Below are positions 36,391 to 45,619 of a stretch of 64,000 nucleotides of DNA, in pieces. Origin of the DNA: Burkholderia sp. WSM2232 (GTDB taxonomy: Bacteria; Pseudomonadota; Gammaproteobacteria; Burkholderiales; Burkholderiaceae). Numbering within the stretch: the stretch's first letter is position 1; every line of letters begins with the position of its first letter. Position numbers and translations under genes: made by a program. Location: positions 91,225 through 155,224 of the forward strand of contig NZ_AWZV01000012.1 of assembly GCF_000472545.1 (NCBI RefSeq). The letters run 5' to 3'. The notes below the pieces were generated by a model. The model worked only from the letters and a program-made list of their open reading frames with translations, was not told the DNA's origin and searched no databases.

Positions 36391-38463
36391 TCACTGTCCG
36401 CGCATGAACAGGCGGTCGAGATCGGCGAGCGTCAATTGATACCACGTGGGACGCCCGTGGTTGCATTGATCGGCGCGCTCGGTCGCCTCCATCTGACGCA
36501 GCAGCGCGTTCATCTCATCGAGCGTGAGACGACGGTTCGCGCGCACCGCGTGATGGCAGGCGAGCGTGCCGAGCAGTTCATGCTGACGCTCGGTCAACAC
36601 GCGTGAGCCGCCGTACGCATGCAGATCCGACAGAACAGCGCGCGCCAACGCCTGCAGATCGGCGTCCTTGAGCAACGCGGGCACCGCGCGGATGGCAAGC
36701 GTGGTCGGCGACAGCACGGCGAGATCGAAGCCGAGTGCGTCGAGCGTGGCGCGCTCTTCTTCGACTGTGCCGATTTCCACCGCGTCGGCCTGCATGGTTT
36801 GCGGAATCAGCAGCGGCTGCACGGCAATCGAGCGATCGGCAAGCGCATTCTTGAACTGCTCGTAGAGAATGCGCTCGTGCGCTGCATGCATATCGACGAT
36901 GACGAGGCCGTGCGCGTTCTGCGCGAGTACATAGATGCCGTGAATCTGGCCGAGCGCGAAACCGAGCGGCTGGTCGTCGGCGGGATTGAAGGCGGGCGGC
37001 GCGTAGGGCGCCGACGGGCTGTAGGGCGACGGGCCTTCGGCGGCGGAATCGCGCGCTTCGAAAAGCGTCGCAGCCTGCGGCGCGCCCGCCTGGGTGTCTT
37101 TGCGGCCGAACAGGGCGTCGTAGAAGGCAAGGGGCTGCGCGACCGGGAGCGTGCCTTGGGTCATGCGCGACTGGCGCAGCCACGTATTGCCCGGCTGCGA
37201 CTGCGACCCGTTGAAGCCACCGGTTGCCGAACCGGCTGATGTGTTATGAGCGAAGCCGCCTGCGCTGCCCGCGCCATTCGCGGTGTTCATTGCTCCTGCT
37301 GCGCCCGATCCGACACCGGCCACTGGCGACGCGCCGAACGAGACCGCTCCGCCAGCGGAAGCCTGCAGATGCGCTGCGTGGCCGCCCGCGGTGGTCTCCG
37401 GCGACGCGCCCGCATGGCGCGCCAGCGCCCGCTGAACGGCGTGGAAGACGAACTGATGGATCGAGCGCGAGTCGCGAAAGCGCACTTCGATTTTCGACGG
37501 ATGCACGTTCACGTCCACCGCTTCGGGCGGCAAATCGAGAAACAGCACATATGACGGGTAACGGTCGCCGTGCAGGACGTCTTCATAGGCGGCGCGCACC
37601 GCATGCGTGAGCAGCTTGTCGCGTACGAAGCGCCCGTTGACGAAGAAGTATTGCTGGTCCGAGCGCCCGCGGCTCGCGGTCGGCAGACCCGCGCAACCGT
37701 AGACGGCGAGCGGGCCGGCGGATTCGTCGAGCGGCAGATGAGCCGTCGCGAAAGTTTCGCCGAGAATCTTCGCGACCCGCACCGGCGGTTCGCTTGCGTT
37801 CCAATGCTCGACGGCCTTGCCGTTGTGCAGCACCGAAATCGCGACGTCCGGGCGCGCGAGCGCAGCGCGGCGGATCTGTTCGAGGCAATGACCAAGCTCC
37901 GTCTGTTCGCTCTTCAGGAATTTGCGGCGCGCCGGCGTATTGAAGTACAGCTCGCGGACTTCGATGGTCGTGCCTTGCGCGCCCGCTGCCGGGCTCAGAA
38001 CACCGGTTTGCGCATCGACGCGCACCGCATGCGGCGCCTCGGCCGTGCGGCTCGTGATAGTCATTTGCGCGACCGACGCGATGGAAGCCAGCGCCTCGCC
38101 GCGAAACCCCAGCGTGGCGACCGCCTCCAGCTCGGCGAGCGAGCGGATCTTGCTCGTCGCGTGGCGCATCAGGGCGAGCGCCAGTTCGTTCTCAGGAATA
38201 CCGCAGCCGTCGTCGGTCATCGAAATACGTTTGACGCCGCCTTCGTCGAGCAGGATGCGCAGCGTGCGCGCGCCCGCATCGAGCGCGTTCTCGAGCAACT
38301 CCTTGACGACCGAGGCGGGCCGCTCGACCACTTCGCCGGCGGCAATCTGACTGATGAGCTGATCAGGCAGCGGCTGGATTGCGCGCAGCGGCCGTGGGAC
38401 TGGCGCGGCGGCAGCAGCGGTCGGGGCGTCGGCGCGGGCGGCCGTTTCGGAGAATTCGGACAT
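36391..38463 (-). CDS. mutL: DNA mismatch repair protein MutL
   Basis: A 690-residue MutL linking mismatch recognition by MutS to strand removal. The GHKL ATPase motifs are [21 protein letters not shown], and [13 protein letters not shown] Gly/Ala/Ser-rich linker of about 150 residues follows. The C-terminal domain contains [12 protein letters not shown], fitting the endonuclease motif DxHA(x)2E(x)4E, which E. coli MutL lacks, so this MutL probably nicks DNA itself. ATG at 38463 lies eight bases after a TATAAT box, suggesting a leaderless or nearly leaderless message. Confidence 0.97.
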   Translation of the reverse strand: MSEFSETAARADAPTAAAAAPVPRPLRAIQPLPDQLISQIAAGEVVERPASVVKELLENALDAGARTLRILLDEGGVKRISMTDDGCGIPENELALALMRHATSKIRSLAELEAVATLGFRGEALASIASVAQMTITSRTAEAPHAVRVDAQTGVLSPAAGAQGTTIEVRELYFNTPARRKFLKSEQTELGHCLEQIRRAALARPDVAISVLHNGKAVEHWNASEPPVRVAKILGETFATAHLPLDESAGPLAVYGCAGLPTASRGRSDQQYFFVNGRFVRDKLLTHAVRAAYEDVLHGDRYPSYVLFLDLPPEAVDVNVHPSKIEVRFRDSRSIHQFVFHAVQRALARHAGASPETTAGGHAAHLQASAGGAVSFGASPVAGVGSGAAGAMNTANGAGSAGGFAHNTSAGSATGGFNGSQSQPGNTWLRQSRMTQGTLPVAQPLAFYDALFGRKDTQAGAPQAATLFEARDSAAEGPSPYSPSAPYAPPAFNPADDQPLGFALGQIHGIYVLAQNAHGLVIVDMHAAHERILYEQFKNALADRSIAVQPLLIPQTMQADAVEIGTVEEERATLDALGFDLAVLSPTTLAIRAVPALLKDADLQALARAVLSDLHAYGGSRVLTERQHELLGTLACHHAVRANRRLTLDEMNALLRQMEATERADQCNHGRPTWYQLTLADLDRLFMRGQ

Positions 38464-38469
38464 GGCCAA

Positions 38470-38475
38470 ATTATA
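38470..38475 (-). promoter_or_regulatory. -10 box of mutL (possible leaderless transcript)
   Basis: A perfect TATAAT on the minus strand ends six bases before the mutL ATG. The expected start of transcription, six or seven bases downstream, falls on the start codon itself. The -35 is weak (TTGGCG at 19 bp). A palindrome CCGCCA-AA-TGGCGG lies just upstream (38494-38507). Confidence 0.5.
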
Positions 38476-38657
38476 GCGATTTGAGCGCAGCGGCCGCCAA
38501 ATGGCGGAAACATGCCCGAGATTTTTCAGGCTCGCCCGGGCACTTTCGGTATCATGACGCGGTCAATTTGGGGCGTCAGGCGATGCCCGACGCTATCGCT
38601 CGCAGATCTTTGCCGAACGCCCCGCCGCAATCACTCTCGCTTCATAAAGGACGCTTT

Positions 38658-39323
38658 TTGGACACGCTGCTACATCTCGCCAACCTTGTGCTGCACATCG
38701 ACAAATTCCTCGGAGAATTCATCCACGTGTACGGCGCCTGGGTTTATGCGGTGCTGTTCCTGATCGTTTTCTGCGAAACCGGGCTCGTGGTTCTGCCGTT
38801 TTTGCCTGGCGATTCGCTGCTGTTCATAGGCGGGGCATTCTGCGCGTCGGGACAGATGAGTCTGGGGCTGCTGATCTTGCTGCTGCTCGTTGCAGCCACC
38901 ACCGGCAATACCGTCAACTATATGATCGGGCGAGCCATTGGTCCGAAGGTTTTCAACTCGCGCATTCCCATGCTGGAGCGTTTCCTGGACCGGCGCGCGC
39001 TGCAGAAAACGCACGACTTTTATGAAAAGCATGGCGGCAAGACCATCGTGCTCGCGCGCTTCATTCCGATCGTGCGGACGTTTGCCCCGTTCGTCGCAGG
39101 CGCTTCGGAAATGACGGTCAGCCGCTTTCAGCTTTTCAATATTGCTGGCGCGCTGTTCTGGGTGCTGCTGCTCGTGCTGCTTGGGTATTTCTTCGGCAAC
39201 ATCCCATTCATTCGCCAGTATTTGAATGTGATCGTGCTGGTCGGCATTGGTGCCGCGATTGTGCCGGTCGTGCTCGGCGCGTTGTGGAAGATGATGCGCA
39301 AGAACGCGTCAAAGCCAGGTTGA
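38658..39323 (+). CDS. DedA family membrane protein
   Basis: A 221-residue inner-membrane protein of the DedA (SNARE-associated) family, implicated in undecaprenyl-phosphate/phospholipid flipping and in proton-motive-force and polymyxin tolerance in Burkholderia relatives. Family motifs: FCETGLVVLPFLPGDSLLF, GNTVNYMIGRAIG, FYEKHGGKTIVLARFIPIVR and TFAPFVAGASEM. I choose the TTG at 38658 preceded by AAGGA, giving a start equivalent to E. coli DedA; an ATG at 38583 adds 25 atypical residues. A terminator follows at 39367. Confidence 0.9.
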   Translation: MDTLLHLANLVLHIDKFLGEFIHVYGAWVYAVLFLIVFCETGLVVLPFLPGDSLLFIGGAFCASGQMSLGLLILLLLVAATTGNTVNYMIGRAIGPKVFNSRIPMLERFLDRRALQKTHDFYEKHGGKTIVLARFIPIVRTFAPFVAGASEMTVSRFQLFNIAGALFWVLLLVLLGYFFGNIPFIRQYLNVIVLVGIGAAIVPVVLGALWKMMRKNASKPG

Positions 39324-39366
39324 GAGGGAGGACGCGCGGTCTACTCGCCGCGTTGGCAGCATGAAG

Positions 39367-39401
39367 AAACGGCGTTGCGATTTTTTCGCGACGCCGTTTT
39401 T
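39367..39401. terminator. Intrinsic terminator after dedA
   Basis: AAACGGCGTTGCGA (39367-39380) pairs with TCGCGACGCCGTTT (39386-39399) with one mismatch and a T-loop; Ts follow. The A-rich left side makes it usable by the convergent gene at 39438 as well. Confidence 0.85.
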
Positions 39402-39437
39402 GTTTGCGGGCTTCGCACGCTCGAACGGCTGCGCCGC

Positions 39438-39818
39438 TCACATCGGCAAATGAGATTTCGAATAGGGCGATGTAGGGATGACGAGCCCTGCGCGCGGACT
39501 TGCTTTGGCCGACCGATTGCGGCGGCGCACGCTGTTCCAGGCGAAGGCCACAATGACAGTCAACGCGTAAGCCGCGGTGCGGGCGACAAACGCCGATTGC
39601 GTGCTGAACTGGCCGTAGCGCGTCCGGGCGTCGGCGAATACGAGAAAGGTGAGCGCGGCGTCCAGCAGCACCGCTGCGCATGCCAGCGCGGCAAACACGC
39701 GCGGACCGTTCAGCGCAACGCCAGGGATCAGCCGATTGCAGACATGGCACGCGATGAGCACGATCGCCAGCAATGCAAAATTCGAGACGATATCGAACAG
39801 AAAATTGGTCATATCCAT
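39438..39818 (-). CDS. Hypothetical small membrane protein (126 aa)
   Basis: Not recognised. Three hydrophobic segments are visible at about residues 8-28 (FDIVSNFALLAIVLIACHV), 40-62 and 82-100, with a basic loop (VRRRNRSAK) and short polar C-terminus. There is no signal peptide beyond the first segment. A second ATG two codons in is an alternative start; neither has a clear ribosome binding site. It stands alone between convergent dedA and the tRNA region, so context says little. Confidence 0.6.
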   Translation of the reverse strand: MDMTNFLFDIVSNFALLAIVLIACHVCNRLIPGVALNGPRVFAALACAAVLLDAALTFLVFADARTRYGQFSTQSAFVARTAAYALTVIVAFAWNSVRRRNRSAKASPRAGLVIPTSPYSKSHLPM

Positions 39819-40107
39819 GAAATGAAGGCGCCGCGCATTGCGGTGTTGCGGGAGCGTCTGCCCGCGCTGATGGACAGCGGCCGGGCCAGACGGCGGCGAT
39901 CATTGCACGTCTTTATGTCTCAATAAATGCTCAGATTCGCAGTCCGTAGCGTTGTCGGAATGCGCGAAGTCGGGCGGGCGAAAGGGCGGGACTTGGTGCG
40001 GGAAATGTCCCAAAGCGCTGTCAGGTTTCGACTTTCTGGCTTATGGATTCTTGCTTGGAAGGGGCGTCGACAAAACGCGGATCCGTTGCAGACGGAAACC
40101 GCGACGC
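39819..40107. other. Intergenic region, nothing recognised
   Basis: Between the small membrane protein and the tRNA terminator. Short open frames exist but none has a ribosome binding site, homology or signal features that I can support. Confidence 0.5.
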
Positions 40108-40146
40108 AAAAAGAAAAGGGCTTACGACGCTGACGCGTGTAAGCCC
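40108..40146 (-). terminator. Terminator of tRNA-Lys
   Basis: On the minus strand GGGCTTAC (40146-40139) pairs with GTAAGCCC (40125-40118), followed by TTTTCTTTTT. It begins 11 bases after the tRNA 3' end. Confidence 0.88.
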
Positions 40147-40156
40147 TCGAATCTTT

Positions 40157-40232
40157 TGGTAGGCCGTACGGGATTCGAACCTGTGACCAACGGATTAAAA
40201 GTCCGCTGCTCTACCAGCTGAGCTAACGACCC
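40157..40232 (-). tRNA. tRNA-Lys (UUU)
   Basis: 76-nt tRNA on the minus strand with encoded CCA. Acceptor GGGTCGT/ACGGCCT (two G-U pairs), D-arm GCTCAGCTGGTAGAGC, anticodon loop CTTTTAA with anticodon TTT, and T-arm ACAGGTTCGAATCCTGT are all present. It has its own -10 box upstream and a terminator downstream. No integrase or attachment-site duplication is seen beside it. Confidence 0.98.
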
Positions 40233-40246
40233 AAAAGAGAAGCGAA

Positions 40247-40252
40247 ATTATA
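40247..40252 (-). promoter_or_regulatory. -10 box of tRNA-Lys
   Basis: Minus-strand TATAAT, 14 bases before the mature tRNA 5' end, a suitable distance for a short 5' precursor. Confidence 0.65.
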
Positions 40253-40330
40253 GCGACGGCCCTGCGGGGCTGTCAACCCATTGGGCGTATCCGGCAACGG
40301 CAGCACCCGCGGGAAGCAGTTCAGATAGTG

Positions 40331-40360
40331 AAAAGCCCGGGCACGGAGACCCGGGCTCTT
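40331..40360 (-). terminator. Terminator of the tol-pal operon
   Basis: On the minus strand AGCCCGGG (40357-40350), 8-nt loop, CCCGGGCT (40341-40334), then TTT. It lies about 200 bases past the cpoB stop. The rest of the 40233-40562 gap holds the tRNA promoter and a 13-bp repeat. Confidence 0.8.
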
Positions 40361-40487
40361 CAGCGAGAGGCGCGCGTGACTATCTTGTCTGCACGTAGAC
40401 ACTGCGCGTTACTGCCAACTGCTAAACGCCACTAGTGAGCACGATTACGGGAACGCAACCACCGAACCGTAACTGCGCCAACACAAA

Positions 40488-40526
40488 CAGCCAACGCAAC
40501 CAGCCAACGCAATCAGCCAACACAGC
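40488..40526. repeat. Three tandem 13-bp units
   Basis: CAGCCAACGCAAC, CAGCCAACGCAAT and CAGCCAACACAGC in a row, with degenerate related sequence on both sides. It is non-coding, in the 3' untranslated part of the tol-pal transcript. Confidence 0.7.
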
Positions 40527-40562
40527 GAACGCAACGAGCCAGCGGCCCCTGCAACCGCCAGC

Positions 40563-41321
40563 CTACTTGATCTGCGACAGCTTGCTTTGCGCCGACTGTG
40601 CAACGTTCGAGCCGCCATATTGCGCAACGATCTGCTCGAGCGTCTTCTTGGCCGCAGCCTTCTGGCCTTGCTCGATCTGATTGTTGGCAATTGCCAGCAA
40701 TGCTTCCGGCGCCCGCGGATGCTGTGGATAATTCTTCACCACACCCTGCCAGGTCGCCGTCGAACCCTTGTAATCGCGCAATGCATACAGTGCATTGCCG
40801 AGCCAGTACTGCGCGGTCGGCTGATACGGGCTGTTCGGAAACTTCGCGATGAAGCTGCGGAATGATGCCGCAGCGCTCTTGAAGTCGCCATTGCGAAACT
40901 GCTGTGAAGCCGCGTTGAACGCATCGGTTTCGCCCGGCTGGACCTCGCCCTGGACGCCGTCCACCGTTTGTTGCTGCGGCTCGAACTTCTTCAGGCGCGT
41001 GTCCAGATCGGTGTAGTAGTCCTTCTGCTGTTTTTGCAGCGTGGCGAGCTGATTGCCCATGTCCTCGTTCTGCCCGCGCAGCGTCGCGACCTGCTGGTTG
41101 AGCTGGTCGAGACGGTTGGACTGATCGAGGATGGTGCGCTGGGCCGCCGACAACTGGCTCGACAGACTGTCAGTCTTCGCCCGCAGATCGAGAATGGCCT
41201 GGCGGGCCTGATCGTCGTCGAAGATGCCGGCATGCGCGGGCACAGCCACGAGGACCGTGCTCGCGACACAGGCCGCTGCGGCAAACCGCGGCCAGAGGAA
41301 ACGATGCGTCATTCGGCTCAT
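40563..41321 (-). CDS. cpoB: Cell division coordinator CpoB (YbgF)
   Basis: A 252-residue periplasmic protein of the Tol-Pal system that couples outer-membrane constriction with peptidoglycan synthesis. A signal peptide ends at VPAHA/GIFDDDQ; residues about 45-110 form a coiled coil (LSSQLSAAQRTILDQSNRLD) for trimerisation; the C-terminal half has TPR repeats (AFNAASQQFRNGDFKSAAA, QYWLGNALYALRDYKGS). Alternative starts lie at GTG 41324 and ATG 41312; the mature protein is the same. Last gene of the tol-pal operon. Confidence 0.93.
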   Translation of the reverse strand: MSRMTHRFLWPRFAAAACVASTVLVAVPAHAGIFDDDQARQAILDLRAKTDSLSSQLSAAQRTILDQSNRLDQLNQQVATLRGQNEDMGNQLATLQKQQKDYYTDLDTRLKKFEPQQQTVDGVQGEVQPGETDAFNAASQQFRNGDFKSAAASFRSFIAKFPNSPYQPTAQYWLGNALYALRDYKGSTATWQGVVKNYPQHPRAPEALLAIANNQIEQGQKAAAKKTLEQIVAQYGGSNVAQSAQSKLSQIK

Positions 41322-41331
41322 CACCCGTTAC

Positions 41332-41841
41332 TTACTGTTGATACACGAGATCGGCGCGGCGGTTTTGTGCCCACGACGATTCGTCATGACCCGTGGCTTG
41401 CGGCTTTTCCTTGCCGAGGCTCACGGCTTCCATTTGCGAGTCCGTCACGCCCATCAGCGACAGCGAGCGACGCACGGCCTCAGCACGCTTCTGGCCGAGC
41501 GCCAGGTTGTATTCGCTGGTGCCGCGCTCGTCGGTGTTACCCTGGATCAGCACGTGGCGTTGCGGATGGCTCTTCAGGTATTGCGCGTGTTGTTGCAGCA
41601 GCGACTGGTAGTCGTCCTTCACCGAGTAGCTGTCGAAATCGAAGTAGATGCTGCGCTTCGCGAGCGGGCTGTTCGGGTCGTTCAGCGGGTCGACGTTCAC
41701 TTGCGCGACATCGTTCGGGTTCGGCTGCGTGGAGACAGCGCCGCCCTTGTTAGCGTTTTCATCAAGCTTGACGCCCGAATGGCACGCGGCCAGTGCACCG
41801 ACCATCAGAACTGCAAATGCGAAGCGAAGTTTGGACATCAT
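41332..41841 (-). CDS. pal: Peptidoglycan-associated lipoprotein Pal
   Basis: A 169-residue outer-membrane lipoprotein that binds peptidoglycan and TolB. The lipobox LAAC follows a short hydrophobic signal (AFAVLMVGALAAC). The OmpA-like domain shows IYFDFDSYSVKDDYQ, IQGNTDERGTSEYNLALGQK with the diaminopimelate-binding Asp/Arg, and NRRADLVY. AAGGAG lies eight bases before the first of two adjacent ATGs. It sits between tolB and cpoB. Confidence 0.97.
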   Translation of the reverse strand: MMSKLRFAFAVLMVGALAACHSGVKLDENANKGGAVSTQPNPNDVAQVNVDPLNDPNSPLAKRSIYFDFDSYSVKDDYQSLLQQHAQYLKSHPQRHVLIQGNTDERGTSEYNLALGQKRAEAVRRSLSLMGVTDSQMEAVSLGKEKPQATGHDESSWAQNRRADLVYQQ

Positions 41842-41872
41842 TTTTTACTCTCCTTGTGTTATTGCATCAACG

Positions 41873-43165
41873 TTATTGCATGAATGGGCCCCAGGACGGC
41901 TCGCGTACGCTGCCCCCCTGCACTGACAGGACCTGCCGGGTGCGACCGTCGGTCGAAACCGCAGCCAATACGCCACGGCCGTTCACCTGAGTGGCGTAAA
42001 GAATGTACTGACCGTTCGCCGCAAAGCTCGGCGATTCGTCATGTGTCGTGTCCGTCAGGCCGGTGGCGGTTCCGCCTTGCAGGTCCTGGATATACAGCTT
42101 GAAGCCGCCGCCGACGCGCGAAATATACGCGAGTTGTTTGCCGTCGGGGCTCACGCGCGGGCTCGTGTTGTAGCTGCCGGTGAAGGTGACGCGCTGCGCG
42201 GCGCCGGCGCTTTCGCCCTGCGCCGACATCTTGTAGATCTGCGGCTGGCCGCCACGGTCGCTGGTGAAATAAATGGTCTGGCCGTCCGGCGAGAAAGTCG
42301 GCTCGGTGTCGATCGAGCTGCCCTGCGTGAGGCGGCGCAGGCCGCTGCCGTCCGCATTGACCGCAAAGATCTGGGTGTTGCCCGTACGCGAGAGCGCCAC
42401 GGCGAGCGTGCGCCCGTCCGGCGACCATGCAGGCGCGCTGTTATTGCCCTTCTGATCCGCCACGACAATGCGGCGGCCCGTGGGCAGATCGTGAATGTAG
42501 ACGATCGGTTTCTTCTTCTCGAACGAGACGTAAGCGACCTTGGTGCCGTCAGGCGACCAGGCCGGCGAGATGATCGGCTCAGGGCTGGAGAGTGCGATGT
42601 GCGCGTCCTGGCCGTCAGAATCCGAGATTTGCAACTGATAGCGGTTGCCCGTCTTGATGACGTACGACAGGCGCGTGGCGAACACGCCGCGGCCGCCCAT
42701 CAGCTTCGCGTAGATGTAGTCGGCCACTTTATGTGCGCTCATGCGCAGGCCGCTCTCGGGGCTCACCAGCACGAGGCCGCCGAGGCTTTCGCCCTTGACC
42801 GTGTCGTACAGCTTGAAGCGCACTTCGTACTGGCCGTTCGGCAGGCGGTTCACACTGCCGGCGACGAACGCATTTGCGCCTTTCGCCTTCCAGCTGCCGA
42901 GGTCGACCGAAGCCGTTTCTGGCACGGGCGCAGAACCCGCGTCGATATTCGTGAATTTGCCGCTGCGTTGCAGATCCTGACGCACGATGGTGCTGACCTG
43001 CTGCGGCGAGTTCGCTTCATTGGCGAAATTCGCCGTTGCGATCGGAAACTGGGTGGACCCGACGCCCGTGACGAGCACGTTGAGTTGCGCGTTCGCGGCG
43101 CCGCCGACGGCGATCAGGCACGACGCTACAAGTGTCCGCAGGCCTAGCTTGGTCATCAAACTCAT
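41873..43165 (-). CDS. tolB: Tol-Pal system beta-propeller protein TolB
   Basis: A 430-residue periplasmic protein with a signal peptide ending [11 protein letters not shown]. The N-terminal domain (about 22-165) binds TolA; the C-terminal six-bladed propeller shows repeated [47 protein letters not shown] and [15 protein letters not shown] units that bind Pal. ATG at 43165 is used; an in-frame TTG at 43183 is possible. Confidence 0.97.
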   Translation of the reverse strand: MSLMTKLGLRTLVASCLIAVGGAANAQLNVLVTGVGSTQFPIATANFANEANSPQQVSTIVRQDLQRSGKFTNIDAGSAPVPETASVDLGSWKAKGANAFVAGSVNRLPNGQYEVRFKLYDTVKGESLGGLVLVSPESGLRMSAHKVADYIYAKLMGGRGVFATRLSYVIKTGNRYQLQISDSDGQDAHIALSSPEPIISPAWSPDGTKVAYVSFEKKKPIVYIHDLPTGRRIVVADQKGNNSAPAWSPDGRTLAVALSRTGNTQIFAVNADGSGLRRLTQGSSIDTEPTFSPDGQTIYFTSDRGGQPQIYKMSAQGESAGAAQRVTFTGSYNTSPRVSPDGKQLAYISRVGGGFKLYIQDLQGGTATGLTDTTHDESPSFAANGQYILYATQVNGRGVLAAVSTDGRTRQVLSVQGGSVREPSWGPFMQ

Positions 43166-43302
43166 GCTGTATGGTTTCCCCAAAAACGGTTTTACTAAAG
43201 CTTCGCGACAGCAGACAGACCGGAAAAGAAGTATTTCGTTCCCAGGTGCGCCGCGCCGGGCGGGGCGCGGTGTCTGCCGTCAAGATACTGTCAGGCTTGC
43301 CA

Positions 43303-44331
43303 TCAGCCTGCCGGCCGCAACGTGATCCGGAAGCTCGCCGGTGTCTTTCCGTCGATGTCCTGAGGCATTGGATCGGAGCGCTGAACTGCCCGCAGCGCCG
43401 CATCGTCCCAGGCCGAGTTGCCGCTGCTGTGCGCGATGGTTGCGCTCAACAGCGTGCCGGTCGGCGAGCAGCGAACTGCGATAACGGTCTCGAGGCCCTC
43501 CGTCTCGCCGCCCCACGTAATGTTCGGCCGCACTACACGGCGCACCTTGTCCGCATAACCGGGCGAAGCCGCGGTGCCGCCCGAGCCGCTGCCCGTGCCG
43601 CTCTTGCCGAGGCCATTGCCGGTGGAGCCCGGAGGTCCTGCCATGCCTTGCATCTGCGCGAGCCGCGCGCGACGTTCGGCGTCGAGCTTCTTCGCTTGCG
43701 CCGCGGCTTCGGCCTGAGCCTTGGCCTTTGCCGCCTTTTGGGCCTCCGCCTTTTTCTGCGCTTCGGCTTCAGCCTGCTTTTGCGCCTCGGCCTGCTTCTG
43801 CTGTTCGTCTTGCTGTTCCTTCAGTTGCTGCTTTTTCTGCTCGGCGAGCTGCTGTTGACGCAGCTTCTCCGCCTGTTGCTGTTGCTGTTGCTGTTGCTTC
43901 TGCTTTGCTGCCGCGGCCTTCTGTGCGGCCTGTTCGGCCGCAAGTTCCTGCTGACGCCTGGCTTCCGCTTCCTGCTGAGCTCGCAGCTTCTCCTGACGCT
44001 GCTGTTCGGCGAGTTGTGCCTCGCGCGCGGCTTCCTGTTGCTTGCGTTTCTTCTCTTGCAGCGCGATGTCGGCCTGTTCGTCGCGCACCGGTGGAGCAGG
44101 GGCGACCGGCACAGGCACCGGCGGTGGCGTGACGGGGCGCGGAATGGCGCTGTCCGGCACCTCCGTCCACAACTCGGCTTCCGCGCCCTCCGGCGTGCTG
44201 TTCTGCCACTGGATGCCGTGATACAGGAAGAACCCGAGCAGCGCATGCATCACCAGCGCGAACACAAAGGCTCGCCCGGTGCCGCGTTCACGCGGTGGCT
44301 GGAGCGGATATTCGGTGTTCTTACGGATCAT
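43303..44331 (-). CDS. tolA: Cell envelope integrity protein TolA
   Basis: A 342-residue TolA. One inner-membrane anchor lies at residues 20-38 (AFVFALVMHALLGFFLYHG), then a Pro-rich stretch and a long Ala/Gln/Lys/Glu helix (about 85-225) with an eight-Gln run encoded by imperfect CAG/CAA repeats, and a C-terminal TonB-like domain (VRRVVRPNITWGG, DIDGKTPASFRITLRPAG) that contacts TolB/Pal. The start overlaps the tolR stop (ATGA). The codon repeats make its helix length likely variable between strains. Confidence 0.95.
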   Translation of the reverse strand: MIRKNTEYPLQPPRERGTGRAFVFALVMHALLGFFLYHGIQWQNSTPEGAEAELWTEVPDSAIPRPVTPPPVPVPVAPAPPVRDEQADIALQEKKRKQQEAAREAQLAEQQRQEKLRAQQEAEARRQQELAAEQAAQKAAAAKQKQQQQQQQQAEKLRQQQLAEQKKQQLKEQQDEQQKQAEAQKQAEAEAQKKAEAQKAAKAKAQAEAAAQAKKLDAERRARLAQMQGMAGPPGSTGNGLGKSGTGSGSGGTAASPGYADKVRRVVRPNITWGGETEGLETVIAVRCSPTGTLLSATIAHSSGNSAWDDAALRAVQRSDPMPQDIDGKTPASFRITLRPAG

Positions 44332-44774
44332 TGCGATTTGACGAGCAATCCAACGCGTTTGACGCCTTGAGCCTTCAGCTCGGACATCACATTCATCACG
44401 GCTTCATATTTCACGGTCTTGTCGGCTGCGATCACGACGGGCTGGTCGGGATGCGACTGCGCGCGATCGGCGATGAAGCCGTTGAGGCCCGCTTTCGTCA
44501 TGTCCTCCTGCTGCTGCGCGCCGGAGTCGTCCTTGTACTTGACGCTCATGTTGCCGTCCGCGCGGATGTTGACGATCACCGGCGGTGTTTGCTGCTGCGG
44601 CGCCGCGCCGCCGACGGTCGGCAGATTGACGATGGACGGCGCGACGAGCGGCGCGGTCACCATGAAGATGACGAGCAGCACGAGCATCACGTCGATATAC
44701 GGCACGACGTTGATGTCGGACATTGCGCGGCGCGAGCGGCCGCCGCGCATGCTGGAGGAGCGAGAGCCTGCCAT
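44328..44774 (-). CDS. tolR: Tol-Pal proton-channel protein TolR
   Basis: A 148-residue ExbD/TolR protein. One N-terminal membrane helix (VPYIDVMLVLLVIFMVTAPL) contains the essential proton-conducting Asp; the periplasmic domain follows (VIVNIRADGNMSVKYKDD). With TolQ it converts proton motive force into TolA movement. A Ser/Arg-rich N-tail precedes the helix. It is 10 bases after tolQ. Confidence 0.96.
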   Translation of the reverse strand: MAGSRSSSMRGGRSRRAMSDINVVPYIDVMLVLLVIFMVTAPLVAPSIVNLPTVGGAAPQQQTPPVIVNIRADGNMSVKYKDDSGAQQQEDMTKAGLNGFIADRAQSHPDQPVVIAADKTVKYEAVMNVMSELKAQGVKRVGLLVKSQ

Positions 44775-44784
44775 CGTGGACTCC

Positions 44785-45462
44785 TTAGTGCGCCTGGCGC
44801 TGCAGGATGTTCGAGAATTCTTCGATGAAGGTCTCGAAGCGGATCGCCAGACGGTCGATGTCGTGCGCGTAGCGGTTGTACGCGACCACGGCCGGAATCG
44901 CGGCGAACAGGCCGATGGCGGTGGCGGTCAGCGCCTCGGCAATACCTGGTGCGACGTTCGCGAGGGTTGCCTGCTGCACGTTGGCGAGTCCGCGAAACGC
45001 ATTCATGATGCCCCACACGGTACCGAACAGACCGATATACGGGCTTACCGAACCCACTGACGCGAGAAACGCCAGGTTTGCTTCGAGCACGTCCATTTCA
45101 CGCTGGAATGCCGCCCGCATTGCACGCCGGGCGCCGTCGAGAATAGCGCCTGGGTCGTTCAGCCGTTTTTCCTTGCCTTTGAGGAATTCGCGCATGCCGG
45201 ATTCGAAAATACGCTCCAGCGCGCCGATGGTGTGGCGGTTGTTGGCAGCGCTCTGATAAAGCGCCTGCAAGTCGCCGCCCGACCAGAAATCGCGTTCGAA
45301 ACGCTCAGTTTGCGCGCGGGCGCGGCGGATCGCAAACCACTTGCGGAAGATGAAAGTCCACGACAACAGGGACAACAACAGCAGGAGCGCCATGACGGCC
45401 TGCGCCAGCAGGCTCGCATTGAGTACGAGAGAAACGATCGACAGATCTTGTGTAGTGTTCAT
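44785..45462 (-). CDS. tolQ: Tol-Pal motor protein TolQ
   Basis: A 225-residue MotA/TolQ/ExbB-type protein with three membrane helices: about 13-35 (LVLNASLLAQAVMALLLLL), and two in the C-terminal half (ANLAFLASVGSVSPYIGLFG; TATAIGLFAAIPAVVAYN). The GTVWGIMNAF segment and the Thr/Pro-containing helices form the proton path with TolR. ATG at 45462 matches the family start. Confidence 0.96.
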   Translation of the reverse strand: MNTTQDLSIVSLVLNASLLAQAVMALLLLLSLLSWTFIFRKWFAIRRARAQTERFERDFWSGGDLQALYQSAANNRHTIGALERIFESGMREFLKGKEKRLNDPGAILDGARRAMRAAFQREMDVLEANLAFLASVGSVSPYIGLFGTVWGIMNAFRGLANVQQATLANVAPGIAEALTATAIGLFAAIPAVVAYNRYAHDIDRLAIRFETFIEEFSNILQRQAH

Positions 45463-45619
45463 AAAGGTTCGTTTTAACGTCCCGAAAGGGGGCGTCCGGC
45501 TTTGCAAGGCCACACGAAGCTTGCCGTGAGCAAAACGGAAGCATCGGCTGTACTGCAAGCCGAACCATGCTTGGTGCTGCTTGATCGATGCGAGTTCACT
45601 GGCCCCGTAACAACGGGAG

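Noticed and set aside
40157..40232. tRNA-Lys as an integration site of a genomic island
   Set aside because: No integrase, no direct repeat of the tRNA 3' end and no change in base composition on either side.
43830..43920. CRISPR-like or minisatellite array in tolA
   Set aside because: The repeats are CAG/CAA codons for the TolA glutamine- and alanine-rich helix, normal for this gene.
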